From positions 1 through 64,000 of the forward strand of contig JBIKUE010000008.1 of the NCBI GenBank assembly GCA_044347755.1: DNA of 64,000 bases, written 5' to 3'. The notes below the pieces were generated by a model. The model saw only the letters and a program-made list of their open reading frames with translations, was not told the DNA's origin and searched no databases. Positions 7,749 to 18,900 of this stretch are shown here, one piece after another; the stretch's first letter is position 1; every line of letters begins with the position of its first letter. This DNA comes from M3007 sp044347755. GTDB lineage: Bacteria > Bacteroidota > Bacteroidia > Chitinophagales > Saprospiraceae. A program made the translations under genes and the position numbers.

Positions 7749-10700
7749 ATGAAGTTTGTTTACCATTTCTTTTCTGCCGTACTTTCTTCGAAAGTTTACA
7801 GCTTTTCGGCTCTTCGCCATCTCATCAGACTGCACCTGTCGGCAGTGATAGTTCTGGTCTCCTGCCTTCCCGCGATGGCAGTAACCGACTACAGCATTTA
7901 CAATGACGGAAATGTACTTGTGCTAAGCGATCAAAGGGGAGAGAATGATGTAATTTTTATAAGCCAGGCAGGCGCATCCCTGATCGAATTCAACGTGCCG
8001 GGTCGTACCTATTCGGTGAACGGTTTCGGAGAATTTACTTTTCCGGTAACGGTCTCCATTTCCGGGATAGATAACATAACCATACACGCTGGAGAAGGCG
8101 ATGATATCATCAACGTCGGCCAGTTTACGTCGCCGCTTCCTTTTTTAAGCTTGAGCGGAGGCCGGCAAAATGATGTAATAAATATAAGTGGAGACATCGA
8201 TTTTATCTCAGGTGCCGGCTTGGACATTGATATGCAGAATGATGACCCGGTGCCTGGAAATGACCGGATAATTTTTGCTTCCAACGCCAATCTCAAGCTT
8301 TCCGGCAACGGCGAAGCGGTATTGAGATCCAGTCAGGGAATTCTTTTCAACCTGCTGTCTAGCCTTCAGACGGAAGATGGCGACCTCTTGATGGAGGGGA
8401 ACATTCAGCCCAGCCCGGCCACCGGAAACTTCAAGGGCATTGAGCTGATTGGCGCTACGGTACAAATCGTGGGTGACGGTTATCTTAAAGTGAAAGGCCG
8501 GGGTGGTAATAGTGCTGTCGGATTTCAAACCGGAGTTTCTTTAACCTCCGGTGCCAAATTTATTGGCGGTGTTATTCATGAAGCTTATATTCAGGGATGG
8601 GGTGGTGCTGGTGCCGGGTCTCGCAACTATGGTGTACTGGCTGAAAATAATTCCATCATCACTTCTCTGGATGCTCCTGTAACGGTGATCGGTCAAGGGA
8701 GCGGTACCGCAGCCTCTTCACTGTCTCATGGCGTTATGGTGGCCAACGGTGCTCAGATCAACTCAGGCGGATCTGCCAGCCTGGAGCTAAAAGGCAGCGG
8801 ATGTACTACTTGCGGCGGTGCAAATAATATTGGTGTTAACATAGAATCAGGTGCAGCACAAATCAGCGGAGCAGGCGATGTTACCGTAACCGGTAACGGG
8901 GGGGGCACTTCCGCATCCAATGGTAATATGGGGGTACAACTCTCCAGCACAGCTTTCATACGCGCTACCGGAGATGGAGATCTTTCTGTAACCGGAGTAG
9001 CAGGACTTGGCTCGGGCGGAAATCTTCGCGGGGTACAGGTGAATACCGGGTGTAGCATTAGCGCACTTGGCTCTGGAAATACCACCGTAAAAGGTACGGG
9101 TCGTGAAAGTGTTGGAAGTTTCAACATCGGCGTGTACGTAGCAGGTCTTATTTCTTCAGCATCCGGAGAAACTTCAGTAACTGGCTTCGGCGGTGGAACA
9201 GGCGCATCTAATAACAACTATGGGGTTGCCGTTATTCAGTCAGGAGCAGTGCCAGCGCAAATATTTTCTGGAGGCGATGGTGTTAAAGTAACCGGCAACG
9301 GTGCCTACGATGCCACAGGTGTTAACAACCATGGTGTATATGTGGCCGGAAACGTGTCGTTCATGACCACTTCCAGCGGTGACATACAGGTAACCGGGAA
9401 GGGTGGTGGAACCGGAACTTCCGGATCTAACGTAGGCGTTTTCTTGCAAAATCAAGGATTTGTTCAGTCAGGAGGCACAGGAACGATTCATGTAGAAGGA
9501 ACCGGAGGCAAAGGTTCCGGTTCGGGTAACCGTGGTGTTTTCGTAGATGGAGGCAGCTATATCAATGCTTCTAACGGAGATGTAACGGTTATCGGTAAAG
9601 GTGGAGGTACAGGCGCTTCTGCTTTGGCTGAAGGCATCACCGTATCCAGCAGCACCGCTAATTTCTCTTACATTGCCAATAGCTTAGGCGGGAATATTAC
9701 CCTGGATGGAACCGGCGGCACAACCACCGGAAACGAAAACTACGGTATCCAGGTAGGCAATAACGGCCGGGTTACTTCCGGAGATGGAGACCTCTCTATG
9801 ACAGGTAAAGGTGGTGGTTCTGGCCCATCTTCGTTGGGTATCGGAATCCTGGTACGTCTCACGGGTCAGGTAATCGCTAGAGGCTCCGGCGCACTCACCA
9901 TGAGAGGAACGGGTGGTACTGGCGTAGCTGGTAATAATATCGGGGTTTCCCTGAGCGGAACCAGCCTGGTTTCTTCCGAAGACGGCAATATCCTGATCAC
10001 AGGTATCGAAGGTATCGGAACCGCCTCCAATGGGCTCGTTACGGCCAATACGGCAAGTGTCACTTCTCGAGCGAATATTACGATGATTGCCAATAGTGTT
10101 CTAATTGGCACCACCACTAATATCACGACCAACTCCGACCACACCGTAACCATACGCCCGCTCACCAATGGCGTAGCCATCAACCTGGGTCCCACTGGCG
10201 ACCCACTCGGTGGACCACTTCAACTTACTAATGGCGAGCTTGATCGCATCAGCACCGGAACGCTGGTCATCGGTCATCCTCAAAGCGGATCCATTACCCA
10301 GAGTCAGCCCATTACACGTCCTGCCCAAACAGATGTATATCTGCATTCTTCCGGGTCGATCTTTGTAAATGCTTCTTCCATCAATACCGCCGGCGGCTTG
10401 CTCACGTTCCATGCAGCGCAGGGCGTGTTCCCCACTGCCAGTGGTGTAGATGTACAGGCAGGTACCGTGGCCTTCGCTCCGGGAACCACGTTGATGATCC
10501 AGATCAATGGCCAGATCGCAGATGTCAATTACGCTCGACTGAATGTACAGGGCGAAGTTAACCTGAACGGCGCGCGTTTGTCTATCAGCGGCTCCTTTAT
10601 CCAGCCACAGTGTAATCAGTTGGTGATCGTCAACAACGATGGTACAGACCCCATTATAGGCACTTTTGTCGGAATGCCCGAGGGCTTTATCATCACCAAC

Positions 10701-12806
10701 TACCTGGGTAGTGGCAAAAATGTAGGCATTTCTTACGTTGGCGGCGACGGTAATGATGTAGTGCTCATTGAGCGCATTATTCCATTGATAGCCTGCCCAA
10801 ACAATATCGTGAGCGGCAATGCACCCGGCATTTGTGGAAAAGATATCCCGGTGATCGGATCGCCAAGCATCGTTGAGAATTGCCAGTTTACCCTCACCAA
10901 CGATGCTCCGGGTTTTTACCAGATCGGTGAAACCGAAGTAACCTGGGTGATAACCGATGTGAACGGCAACTCCGCTTCCTGTGTACAAAAAATTACCATC
11001 AACGATAAGGAGTACCCAACAGTGGTATGTCCAAATAAAATAACTACGGTTAATCAACCGGATCAGGATTGCGGCGCGCAGCTCTTCTTCGATCTGCCCG
11101 TTGGCGATAACTGCCCCGGTTTCATTGTTGACCAAACACATTTCTCCGGAGATGTCTTCCCGATCGGGATTACAGACGTAGAAGTATCCATCACAGATGC
11201 CGTGGGCAATACCAACTATTGCACCTTTAAGATTGTGGTAGATCCACGCGAAGAAATCTGTAATGGTATTGACGATGATTGCGACGGGTACACAGACGAA
11301 CTACAGGATTGGACGCTGAATGCTACCGTATTTGCCAGTGATGCCGCTGCCGCCAGACAGATGGGCGAAAGTGTTGACCTGAAAGGAATCTGGGGAATTG
11401 CCGGCAGCCGCCGAAACAACAATGGTGTTCAGGAAGGAACGGCCTATATTCTGTACTACAACAGCAATGCCGGTGCCTGGGGCCAGGTTGCTCAGCTCTT
11501 CCCGGATAATTTCTCTGCTGGTGATCAGTTCTTTGGTGCCAAAGTGGCCATGGGTAATGGCTATTGTGCCGTTGCAGCTCCGCTGGATGATGAAGGTGGT
11601 GTAGATGCAGGTGCCATATACATTTACAAATGGAATGGTGGCAACCCATCTGATTGGGTCTTACACCAAAAAATATTGGGCGCCTCTGCCGGAGAACAAT
11701 TGGGAAGTGGACTGGACTTCCATCAGGAATGGCTGGTTGCAGGTGCCAGTCAGAACAGTGATGCATTGCCTGAGGCAGGTGCAGCTTATCTGTTTTTGCA
11801 GGCTCCTGCAGGAACAGGCAACTGGAATCTGGTGAAAAAGCTCACTGCCGGTGATGCCGATCTGGGCGACCACTTCGGATTTGATGTGGCAGTTAGCGGT
11901 GCGTATGTGCTGGTGAGCGCCAACACAGACGATGAAAAAGGTACGGATGCCGGTGCAGCGTATGTATTTGCCCAAAATCAGGGAGGCGCGAACAACTGGG
12001 GTCAGTTGAAAAAAATCACCTCAACAGATGCTGAAGCAGATGATAACTTCGGGGTGAGTGTAGACCTCGATGGTGCTTGGGCAGTCATTGGTGCGCATAA
12101 AAACGATGATAAAGGGCCCGAAAGTGGCTCGGCATATGTATTCTATAAAAATCAGGGTGGGGTAGTAGACTCCTGGAACCAGCATATGAAAATCCTTGAT
12201 TACAATGGTAAAAAAGGAGAACAGTTTGGTTATGCCGTATCCATTGATGGCGATCATATTGCCATTGGCGCCCGTTGGAAAAAAGTGTTCCAGAGCCGTG
12301 CCGGCGCTGTATTTGTATATCACAGAGAAAACAACGGCTGGGCAGAATTTGCCATGCTGAACGAACCTAATAATTTCTACAACGACAATCTGGGCTCCAG
12401 TGTGGCCATCAATGGTCAGTACCTGATGGCAGGTATCCCTGGAGAAGATTTGCCGGGAATCACAGATTGTGGCGCGGTTCTTGTTTTCAATGCCGTGTGC
12501 GGCGATTCCAACCGTCCGTCCCGATTCAGGGACCAGGCTGAGGTTGCCACTTCGGAAATGAGCATGGAAGCGTTCCCTGTTCCGTTCGATCAGACCCTCA
12601 TGATCAAACTGGACAACGCACCGGAAGAGCATGTGCTGGTACAGGTATTCGACCTGTTGGGCCGTCCGGTAGCTACCCTGTTCAATGGTCAGATGGAAGG
12701 CGGACAAACCCTGCTGTGGCAGGCAGGCGATGTGCCATCCGGTACCTATATGGTGAGGTTGTACACAGAGCAAAAAGTTTTAACTCAAACGGTTGTTCGC
12801 AACTGA
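7749..12806 (+). CDS. Giant T9SS-exported surface protein: Gly-rich repeats, HYR, FG-GAP
   Basis: The 1685-residue protein has an N-terminal signal region ending near residue 45 (LPAMA). Residues about 238-767 hold roughly fourteen 35-40-residue repeats of the kind VTGxGGGTGAS..N.GV.V...A.I.SGGDG, which should form a parallel beta-helix or similar solenoid. Then come two HYR domains (about 1014-1165), a MopE-type DxDxDG motif at about 1168-1184 (EICNGIDDDCDGYTDE), integrin-like FG-GAP repeats (about 1190-1580) and a type A T9SS sorting domain (LVQVFDLLGRPVATL to the C-terminus). It is probably cell-surface or released. A hairpin follows the stop codon. Adhesion or matrix function is inferred from the domains only. 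Confidence 0.85.
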   Translation: MKFVYHFFSAVLSSKVYSFSALRHLIRLHLSAVIVLVSCLPAMAVTDYSIYNDGNVLVLSDQRGENDVIFISQAGASLIEFNVPGRTYSVNGFGEFTFPVTVSISGIDNITIHAGEGDDIINVGQFTSPLPFLSLSGGRQNDVINISGDIDFISGAGLDIDMQNDDPVPGNDRIIFASNANLKLSGNGEAVLRSSQGILFNLLSSLQTEDGDLLMEGNIQPSPATGNFKGIELIGATVQIVGDGYLKVKGRGGNSAVGFQTGVSLTSGAKFIGGVIHEAYIQGWGGAGAGSRNYGVLAENNSIITSLDAPVTVIGQGSGTAASSLSHGVMVANGAQINSGGSASLELKGSGCTTCGGANNIGVNIESGAAQISGAGDVTVTGNGGGTSASNGNMGVQLSSTAFIRATGDGDLSVTGVAGLGSGGNLRGVQVNTGCSISALGSGNTTVKGTGRESVGSFNIGVYVAGLISSASGETSVTGFGGGTGASNNNYGVAVIQSGAVPAQIFSGGDGVKVTGNGAYDATGVNNHGVYVAGNVSFMTTSSGDIQVTGKGGGTGTSGSNVGVFLQNQGFVQSGGTGTIHVEGTGGKGSGSGNRGVFVDGGSYINASNGDVTVIGKGGGTGASALAEGITVSSSTANFSYIANSLGGNITLDGTGGTTTGNENYGIQVGNNGRVTSGDGDLSMTGKGGGSGPSSLGIGILVRLTGQVIARGSGALTMRGTGGTGVAGNNIGVSLSGTSLVSSEDGNILITGIEGIGTASNGLVTANTASVTSRANITMIANSVLIGTTTNITTNSDHTVTIRPLTNGVAINLGPTGDPLGGPLQLTNGELDRISTGTLVIGHPQSGSITQSQPITRPAQTDVYLHSSGSIFVNASSINTAGGLLTFHAAQGVFPTASGVDVQAGTVAFAPGTTLMIQINGQIADVNYARLNVQGEVNLNGARLSISGSFIQPQCNQLVIVNNDGTDPIIGTFVGMPEGFIITNYLGSGKNVGISYVGGDGNDVVLIERIIPLIACPNNIVSGNAPGICGKDIPVIGSPSIVENCQFTLTNDAPGFYQIGETEVTWVITDVNGNSASCVQKITINDKEYPTVVCPNKITTVNQPDQDCGAQLFFDLPVGDNCPGFIVDQTHFSGDVFPIGITDVEVSITDAVGNTNYCTFKIVVDPREEICNGIDDDCDGYTDELQDWTLNATVFASDAAAARQMGESVDLKGIWGIAGSRRNNNGVQEGTAYILYYNSNAGAWGQVAQLFPDNFSAGDQFFGAKVAMGNGYCAVAAPLDDEGGVDAGAIYIYKWNGGNPSDWVLHQKILGASAGEQLGSGLDFHQEWLVAGASQNSDALPEAGAAYLFLQAPAGTGNWNLVKKLTAGDADLGDHFGFDVAVSGAYVLVSANTDDEKGTDAGAAYVFAQNQGGANNWGQLKKITSTDAEADDNFGVSVDLDGAWAVIGAHKNDDKGPESGSAYVFYKNQGGVVDSWNQHMKILDYNGKKGEQFGYAVSIDGDHIAIGARWKKVFQSRAGAVFVYHRENNGWAEFAMLNEPNNFYNDNLGSSVAINGQYLMAGIPGEDLPGITDCGAVLVFNAVCGDSNRPSRFRDQAEVATSEMSMEAFPVPFDQTLMIKLDNAPEEHVLVQVFDLLGRPVATLFNGQMEGGQTLLWQAGDVPSGTYMVRLYTEQKVLTQTVVRN

Positions 12807-12816
12807 TCTTAAAACA

Positions 12817-12850
12817 GCCCGGACGAGGTTTTAAATAAGCTTGTCCGGGC
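12817..12850 (+). terminator. Probable transcription terminator hairpin
   Basis: GCCCGGAC at 12817-12824 pairs with GTCCGGGC at 12843-12850, and the stem can be extended by three weaker pairs. It starts 11 bases after the stop codon of the 1685-residue gene. No T-run follows, so it may serve as a 3-prime stabilizing hairpin. Confidence 0.5.
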
Positions 12851-12932
12851 GCCTTTGGGATTAATAGCAGGCCTGACAGATCTAAACAGGTTAAACTGCA
12901 TATTGACCCTGAATCATCCACATAATATTTCA

Positions 12933-15900
12933 ATGAAAAGTTTTTTCCAACAATCTAATCCGAAAATGAGGTTACTTTTTACTTTTTCGCTCCTGCTTTT
13001 ATCTCTATTAAAATTGCAGGCCCAGTTGACCATAACCGCCACGCCCACCAGTATCAATTGGATCTGTGGGCCGACGGGTCCGACGGTTACTTTCTCCGGC
13101 TCTACCATTCCTTCCCGGCCTGGAGCAACCTGGAGCTGGAACATGGGCGATGGCTCTCCGCTTAAATCCGGACAGTTGGTAAGCCATGTTTTTCCACAAA
13201 ACTGTGGCACGACCAACTACACGGTAACGGCAACGGCAACCGACACTATCAGTTTAACGGGAAGTTTATCATTTCCTGTTACCATCGGGCCTGTTCCTGC
13301 TCCACCAATTTTCGTTTCGGAGAGTTCTATAACACCCAATGACGGTATTGTTTGCGCGGGAACCTCCGTTACCCTGACAGCCTCAGGCGGCGGCGCCTTT
13401 AATCCCACCTTTAATTGGGGCAGTGGTCCTGGTGCTGCTGTGCTGACGGTAACTCCCGCCACCACCACCACCTACACGGTGTCCATCACCGACGCTTGCG
13501 GTTGCGTTCAAACGCGCAGTCAGACTATTACTGTAAAACCCATACCCACGGCTCCGGTGGACCAAACGGTATGCAGAAATAACGCACCAATCAATCTTAA
13601 TTCAGCCTCATGGGTGCCGCTGGGTATCAGCTTTAGTGGAACTGGAGTTTCAGGAAATACCTTTACACCATCCTCTGTCCCGTCAGAAACGATCAGCGTG
13701 CCTATCACGGCAAATTTTGAGTGTCCGCTGAGTGGAACAACCGACAAGCTGACTGATGAGTTCAGGGTTACACTAAAAAATCCGCCGGTAGCTAATCTGA
13801 GAGAGACTGTTGCTTCCTGCAAGATGCCGGGAGGCACGTTTGATCTTCAAACAATGTTTGATGGCGGCAACTCAGCCAACGGAGTTTTTACACAGATATT
13901 GGGAGTTCCCTCTCTGGGAATTAGTGGTACATCCATTACCGTTCCATCCGGCGGAGGATGTTTTTCGATTAATTATGTTGCACCAAATCCGGATGGATGC
14001 CCGGGAACATATACCGACACAGAGGAGTTGCTGATAACCATGCAACCATCTGCAAATTTCGAAATCACCTCACCCTCCTCCGATTTAATTTGTCAGGATG
14101 GTGGCACGGTTCCGGTATCCCTGGTCAAGCTCAGCAGCGGCCCCAATCCATCTTTAACCATTAATGGCTCCCCGGCTGCTTTTGGAACAGTAAACCTCGC
14201 TGCTCCGGGTTCACTGGGGTCGCTGGTGTATACGATTTGCTTCACAGAGAACGGGGGAACCCCCGGTTCCTGTGGCTCTACCCTCCCCGGAGCCGGTTAT
14301 GTTCCCTGCTCATCCACCATTTGCAAAACAATTACTATCTATAATGACGGGGTTGGATGTGGCGCCGATGCACCGTTCCCCAGCGAGTGCCCCCCAAATA
14401 CGGACCTTTACGATCCTTGCCCTGTATCGGTGAATCCTTCGCTCGACCTTGAGTGCAGCTTTTTTGAACTGGAAGGACCTGGAATTGTGAATGCAATACT
14501 TGAGCCACAGGGAATAACTACGTGTGAAACAGAAACCGTTGGGGTGGTTTGGGAGTCTGAACTGCCCGGTGAACTCGGAAATGCAGCCTCCGGAGGTCCA
14601 AAACTCAAGGATTTCAACGCAGCGACCGAGGTACTTTGCGACATCATCACCTTCGAAATTTGCCTTGATATTGGAGTAGCCGAGTTTTGTATTGACCCCA
14701 TCCCACTGGGTGAGTATGAAGACTACTGCGATAAAACGATTGGGGAAGTAATCATAGAATTGCTTAATAAGGCGTTGAAAGGCGACGGCGGCGGCGGTTA
14801 TGTGGTGGCTGATACCGATGGCGATGGAAGCTGGGATTATGTAGCCGAGGATTTCAACGGCTTCCCAAAGTCAGGTACCGCTGATATACCTAATAATGTA
14901 ACCACACCTCAAGGTACAATCACCATCCGAAATGTGGCCGGATGGCCTTTCAAGCCCAATTCCATCTGCGGCAATATTGTAGGTAAGCAGATCAATTTGT
15001 TGGATCTCTTGCCTATTGGCGCCATTCCGCTGGTTGGCGTTATGATTGAAGATCTGCTTGCTGCCGCGCAGTGTAATGTGAATGTGGTTTTCTCCGATGC
15101 TGAAACCATTGAGATTCCTGTACTAAACAGTTCTCCGCCCGCTTTCTCCAGTTGTCCTGAACAAGGCTATACCTTCTCTGAGAACTTGAGTTGCGATTTC
15201 GATTGTAATTGGTCTATCCCGGTGGCTTTTGATGACTGCTATGGAGGCGGTCTTGAATACAAGGGCAGGACGGCGACAACGGATGTTTCACAATATGAGA
15301 GTACTCCGCCGGCAGCTGTTGCCGTTACAGCATCCGGGGTTTACCAAACCGGTGGCCCTATTTCAGGTTCTGATCTCAACGTGGGTGACTACACGGTTAC
15401 TTACACGGCTTACAATTGCCAGGGCGTATCCTCAGTTTGTTCTTTCCCTGTGCGTGTAACCACCGGTGATCCGGTGCTTACCTGCCCAAACAATATGACC
15501 GTGGAAACAGACCCGAGTGAGTGCAGCAAGGTGGTTACCGGACTTGCTCCGTTGGAGGGTATTGGATGCGCAACCATCATCGATTATAATGTGAATTATC
15601 CTGCAGGTACCCTGGATGTATCCACTAATACTCCCTACTCCATTGCCAACCAGGGAACACACAATGATGTGAGTGGCCTTACCTTCCCTTACGGATTAAC
15701 CACCGTTACCTACACCATGAAGGTTGATATCAACGGTGATAATGATATCGCAGATCCGGGTGAGGTTCAAAACTGCAGCTTTAACATTGTTGTGCAGGAT
15801 AGTCAAAAGCCTGTCGCAGTGTGCAAGGATTTGGAAGTACAGTTAGACAATACAGGTAATATTACCATATTCGCAGCAAATCCGGGCAACAACAGTCCGT

Positions 15901-18900
15901 TTGTGGATGGAGGATCCAATGATAACTGTGATCCTTCCCCTTTGCTTCAGATTGCGAAGGTGGGTGGCCCGTTTTCTCCATCAGTGAATTTTGGATGTAC
16001 CGAAACGGGGCCAAATCTTGTTACGCTCCGGGTAACTGACGACGACGGGAATCAACAAAGATGCGTTTCTGTGGTGGATGTAAGAGATTTCTTTGAAGGA
16101 ATTCAATATGCATTTGACCTTCCGGAGCTCTGCCTTGAGGCCAATAATCCAAGTCAGTTTGACTTCAGCAATTATTTGAAAATAACCCTGCCAAACGCTC
16201 AGGTTATTATGCACCAGCAGGTTGCCGGAAACGCATATTTAGGCGATGCGGTTGGAGGCTTCGGTATAACAGCATTTGCCCCAAGCCTCGGGTCTACCAA
16301 TGATCCGGGCGTTATTACCACCGACGGCGTATATACACCGGGAACAGGAAGTGGATTCGTGACAGTATCTTATTTAATGGCTCTCCCTGGTGTTTCGGTA
16401 CCGCAGAATGGTAACCTGGCTCTGGCGGGTTGCTTTGAGATAGTGCACACTACCTTTGAGTTGCGTCAACCGCTCGTAATGGGCTCTCCGGAATGTCTTT
16501 GTGTTGACGAACTTGAACGCATTGTGGATTTGGGAACTGTTGTTGGAGGTCTTGAGCCCTATCGTATCCAATATTCCGGCGTAAGACTGGACGTAGATGC
16601 TGACGGTGATGCCGATGATTCCGATGGTATTTACACTTATGATGCAGCTAACGGACACAATATCAACGACTTCAGTCAGTACCTAGGACACTTGCGCGTC
16701 ATTTATACCCAGCCTGTTTGGTCGTTTACCATTGTGGATGCCCGCGGTTGCGAAATTTTCCGTTCTGGCTCATGTGATAATGACGATTTGCTTATAGGCC
16801 CGGACATCATTTGCCCGGCGTCCAATCATACGCTTACCACTGAAGCTTACCTGTGCGAGAGCCAGTATACATGGCTTCATCCTGTGCCGAATGATAACTG
16901 TGCGGTCACCTTTTACGATGTGCGAATAAAAAATCCTGATGGAAGTATCGAAGGGCCTATGAGTCTGAATGCGATACTTTATCCGCCACCTTTTAGTTAC
17001 TACAACCCATACCCCAATACCAATCCACCCTTCCCGGATAGTCTGAATTATCAGACCTACGACTTCGAGCTTGGTACGTCCGTAATCACCTACTATGCCG
17101 AAGATGCGCTGGGGAACTTTACCACTTGCTCTTTCCAGATTACGGTATCTGACGATGATCCGCCTCATTTCCTCAATTGCCCGGAGCCTCCGGTGGTACA
17201 AAATGCCGAGTCTATGCACTGTGATGCCTATGTGAACTTTGCATTGCCGATTGTTAGTGATAATTGCGATAATAATCCGACAGTGGTGAAAATAGACCAG
17301 ACCGGACTAAACACCGGCAGCCGTTTCCCCGTGGGTACTACTATAATGTACTGGGAAACAAAGGATAAGTTTGACAACAGAGACACCTGCCAGATCAAAG
17401 TAATTGTAAATGATTACTGGCAGGATCCAATCCTGACATGTCCGGCCGATGTAGTGAAGAACAATGATCCATGGCTCTGCGGCGCCGTGGTGAACAACAT
17501 CGCTCCAACGGTAGACGGCCCATGCGAGAATAATTATGGTGTTACTTACACTATTTACGCTGATGCCGCCCTTACTCAGGTGAAAGACTGCGGCGTAACC
17601 AATGCCGGCGGTGAATTCTTTGATATTGGCGATTCCTGGGTGAAATACACAGTTCAAAATCAACCTTTGCTCCTGATCACTGAGGTGACTCAATCCGGAG
17701 CAGTGGACCGCCTGGAAATTTCCAACCTGGGTCCGGCAGATATTGATATTTCCTGCCTGTTGGTAAACCGTCTTTCGGTGGATCCTGCAGCTAACCAAAC
17801 CATCGGTCCGGTAACTATGCTGCCTTCATTGGCTGGAACCATCCTTCCGGTGGGCGGCACACAGGTGTTCAACTTCAGCTTCAACGGCTCCGCCAACATG
17901 CCGGCCTGCTATACCATTTCCTACATGGGTACCATCTTCGATGAAGTATCTACCAATGGTTTTGCAGGCTGTAATGGGTTTTCCGGCTTATTGAATAACG
18001 GAGATATCATCCGTAAATGTGAAGACGATACCGATACAGCTGCTGATTGGGTACTGGCACAACCATGTTACCCGCTCACCATCGGAGCCATCAACCAGGA
18101 TCTGGAAGTGATGGCAGATAACGGCACACAGACTTCCCTTCAGTCTATCGAACCAAACAAGGTATCCTGCACCTTCAAGGTAACGGTGAAAGATGCTGAA
18201 AATCCATTCTGTGGCAAGCTGACCAGCAACACCACCTATAATGGAGCCGGTATTCCGAATATCAATGCAGCCACCTGCAACCGTTCTACAATCACAATCC
18301 CGCCAAGCAATTGCATCATTGGTGATATTGTGTTCAACCGCACAGGAACAGCTACTCCGTTCAACTCTACTATGACCCTGATCAGCCCGAAAGGCATCAG
18401 AGTGAATATTACAGAAGTTCCGGACGATTCCATTTCAACCTTGTTTGCCCAGAAAGCGGAAGGTGTTTGGACCCTGGATATTGTTCCTTTCCCTGGTCAG
18501 AATCCAACCATCACTGGTTGGTCGTTGACCGTTAACTGTATTGCTCCGTTTGACCTGCCTAATCAGGTATTGCCAAATCAAGCCGGCTTATGTGGAGCAT
18601 CCTTTACCTGGACACATCCATTGTTTGTAGACAACTGCTTCAATGGCACTATTTCTGTGGCATACACCACCAATAATGCTGCCTGCAAGCCTGCTAATGG
18701 CGCCTTGTTGGGCCGTGGTGGCTATACGAACACACAGTTCTTCTGTGTAGGTACCACTACGGTAACGTATACCCTCACAGATGCTGCCGGCAATGTTTCT
18801 ACCTGTGGTTTCACCGTTACCGTGAATGATGTGGAACGGCCATTGGTTACATGTCCGCCAACTAAATTCATAAATCTGGATGGTGGTGCATGCGGCGCCT

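Noticed and set aside
8753..9217. Proline-rich 154-codon frame on the minus strand within the giant gene
   Set aside because: It is the antisense of the Gly-rich repeats, whose GGN codons read as Pro and Thr codons on the other strand.
10101..11141. 346-codon minus-strand frame within the 1685-residue gene
   Set aside because: It has no recognizable domain and lies entirely antisense to a gene with clear HYR domains.
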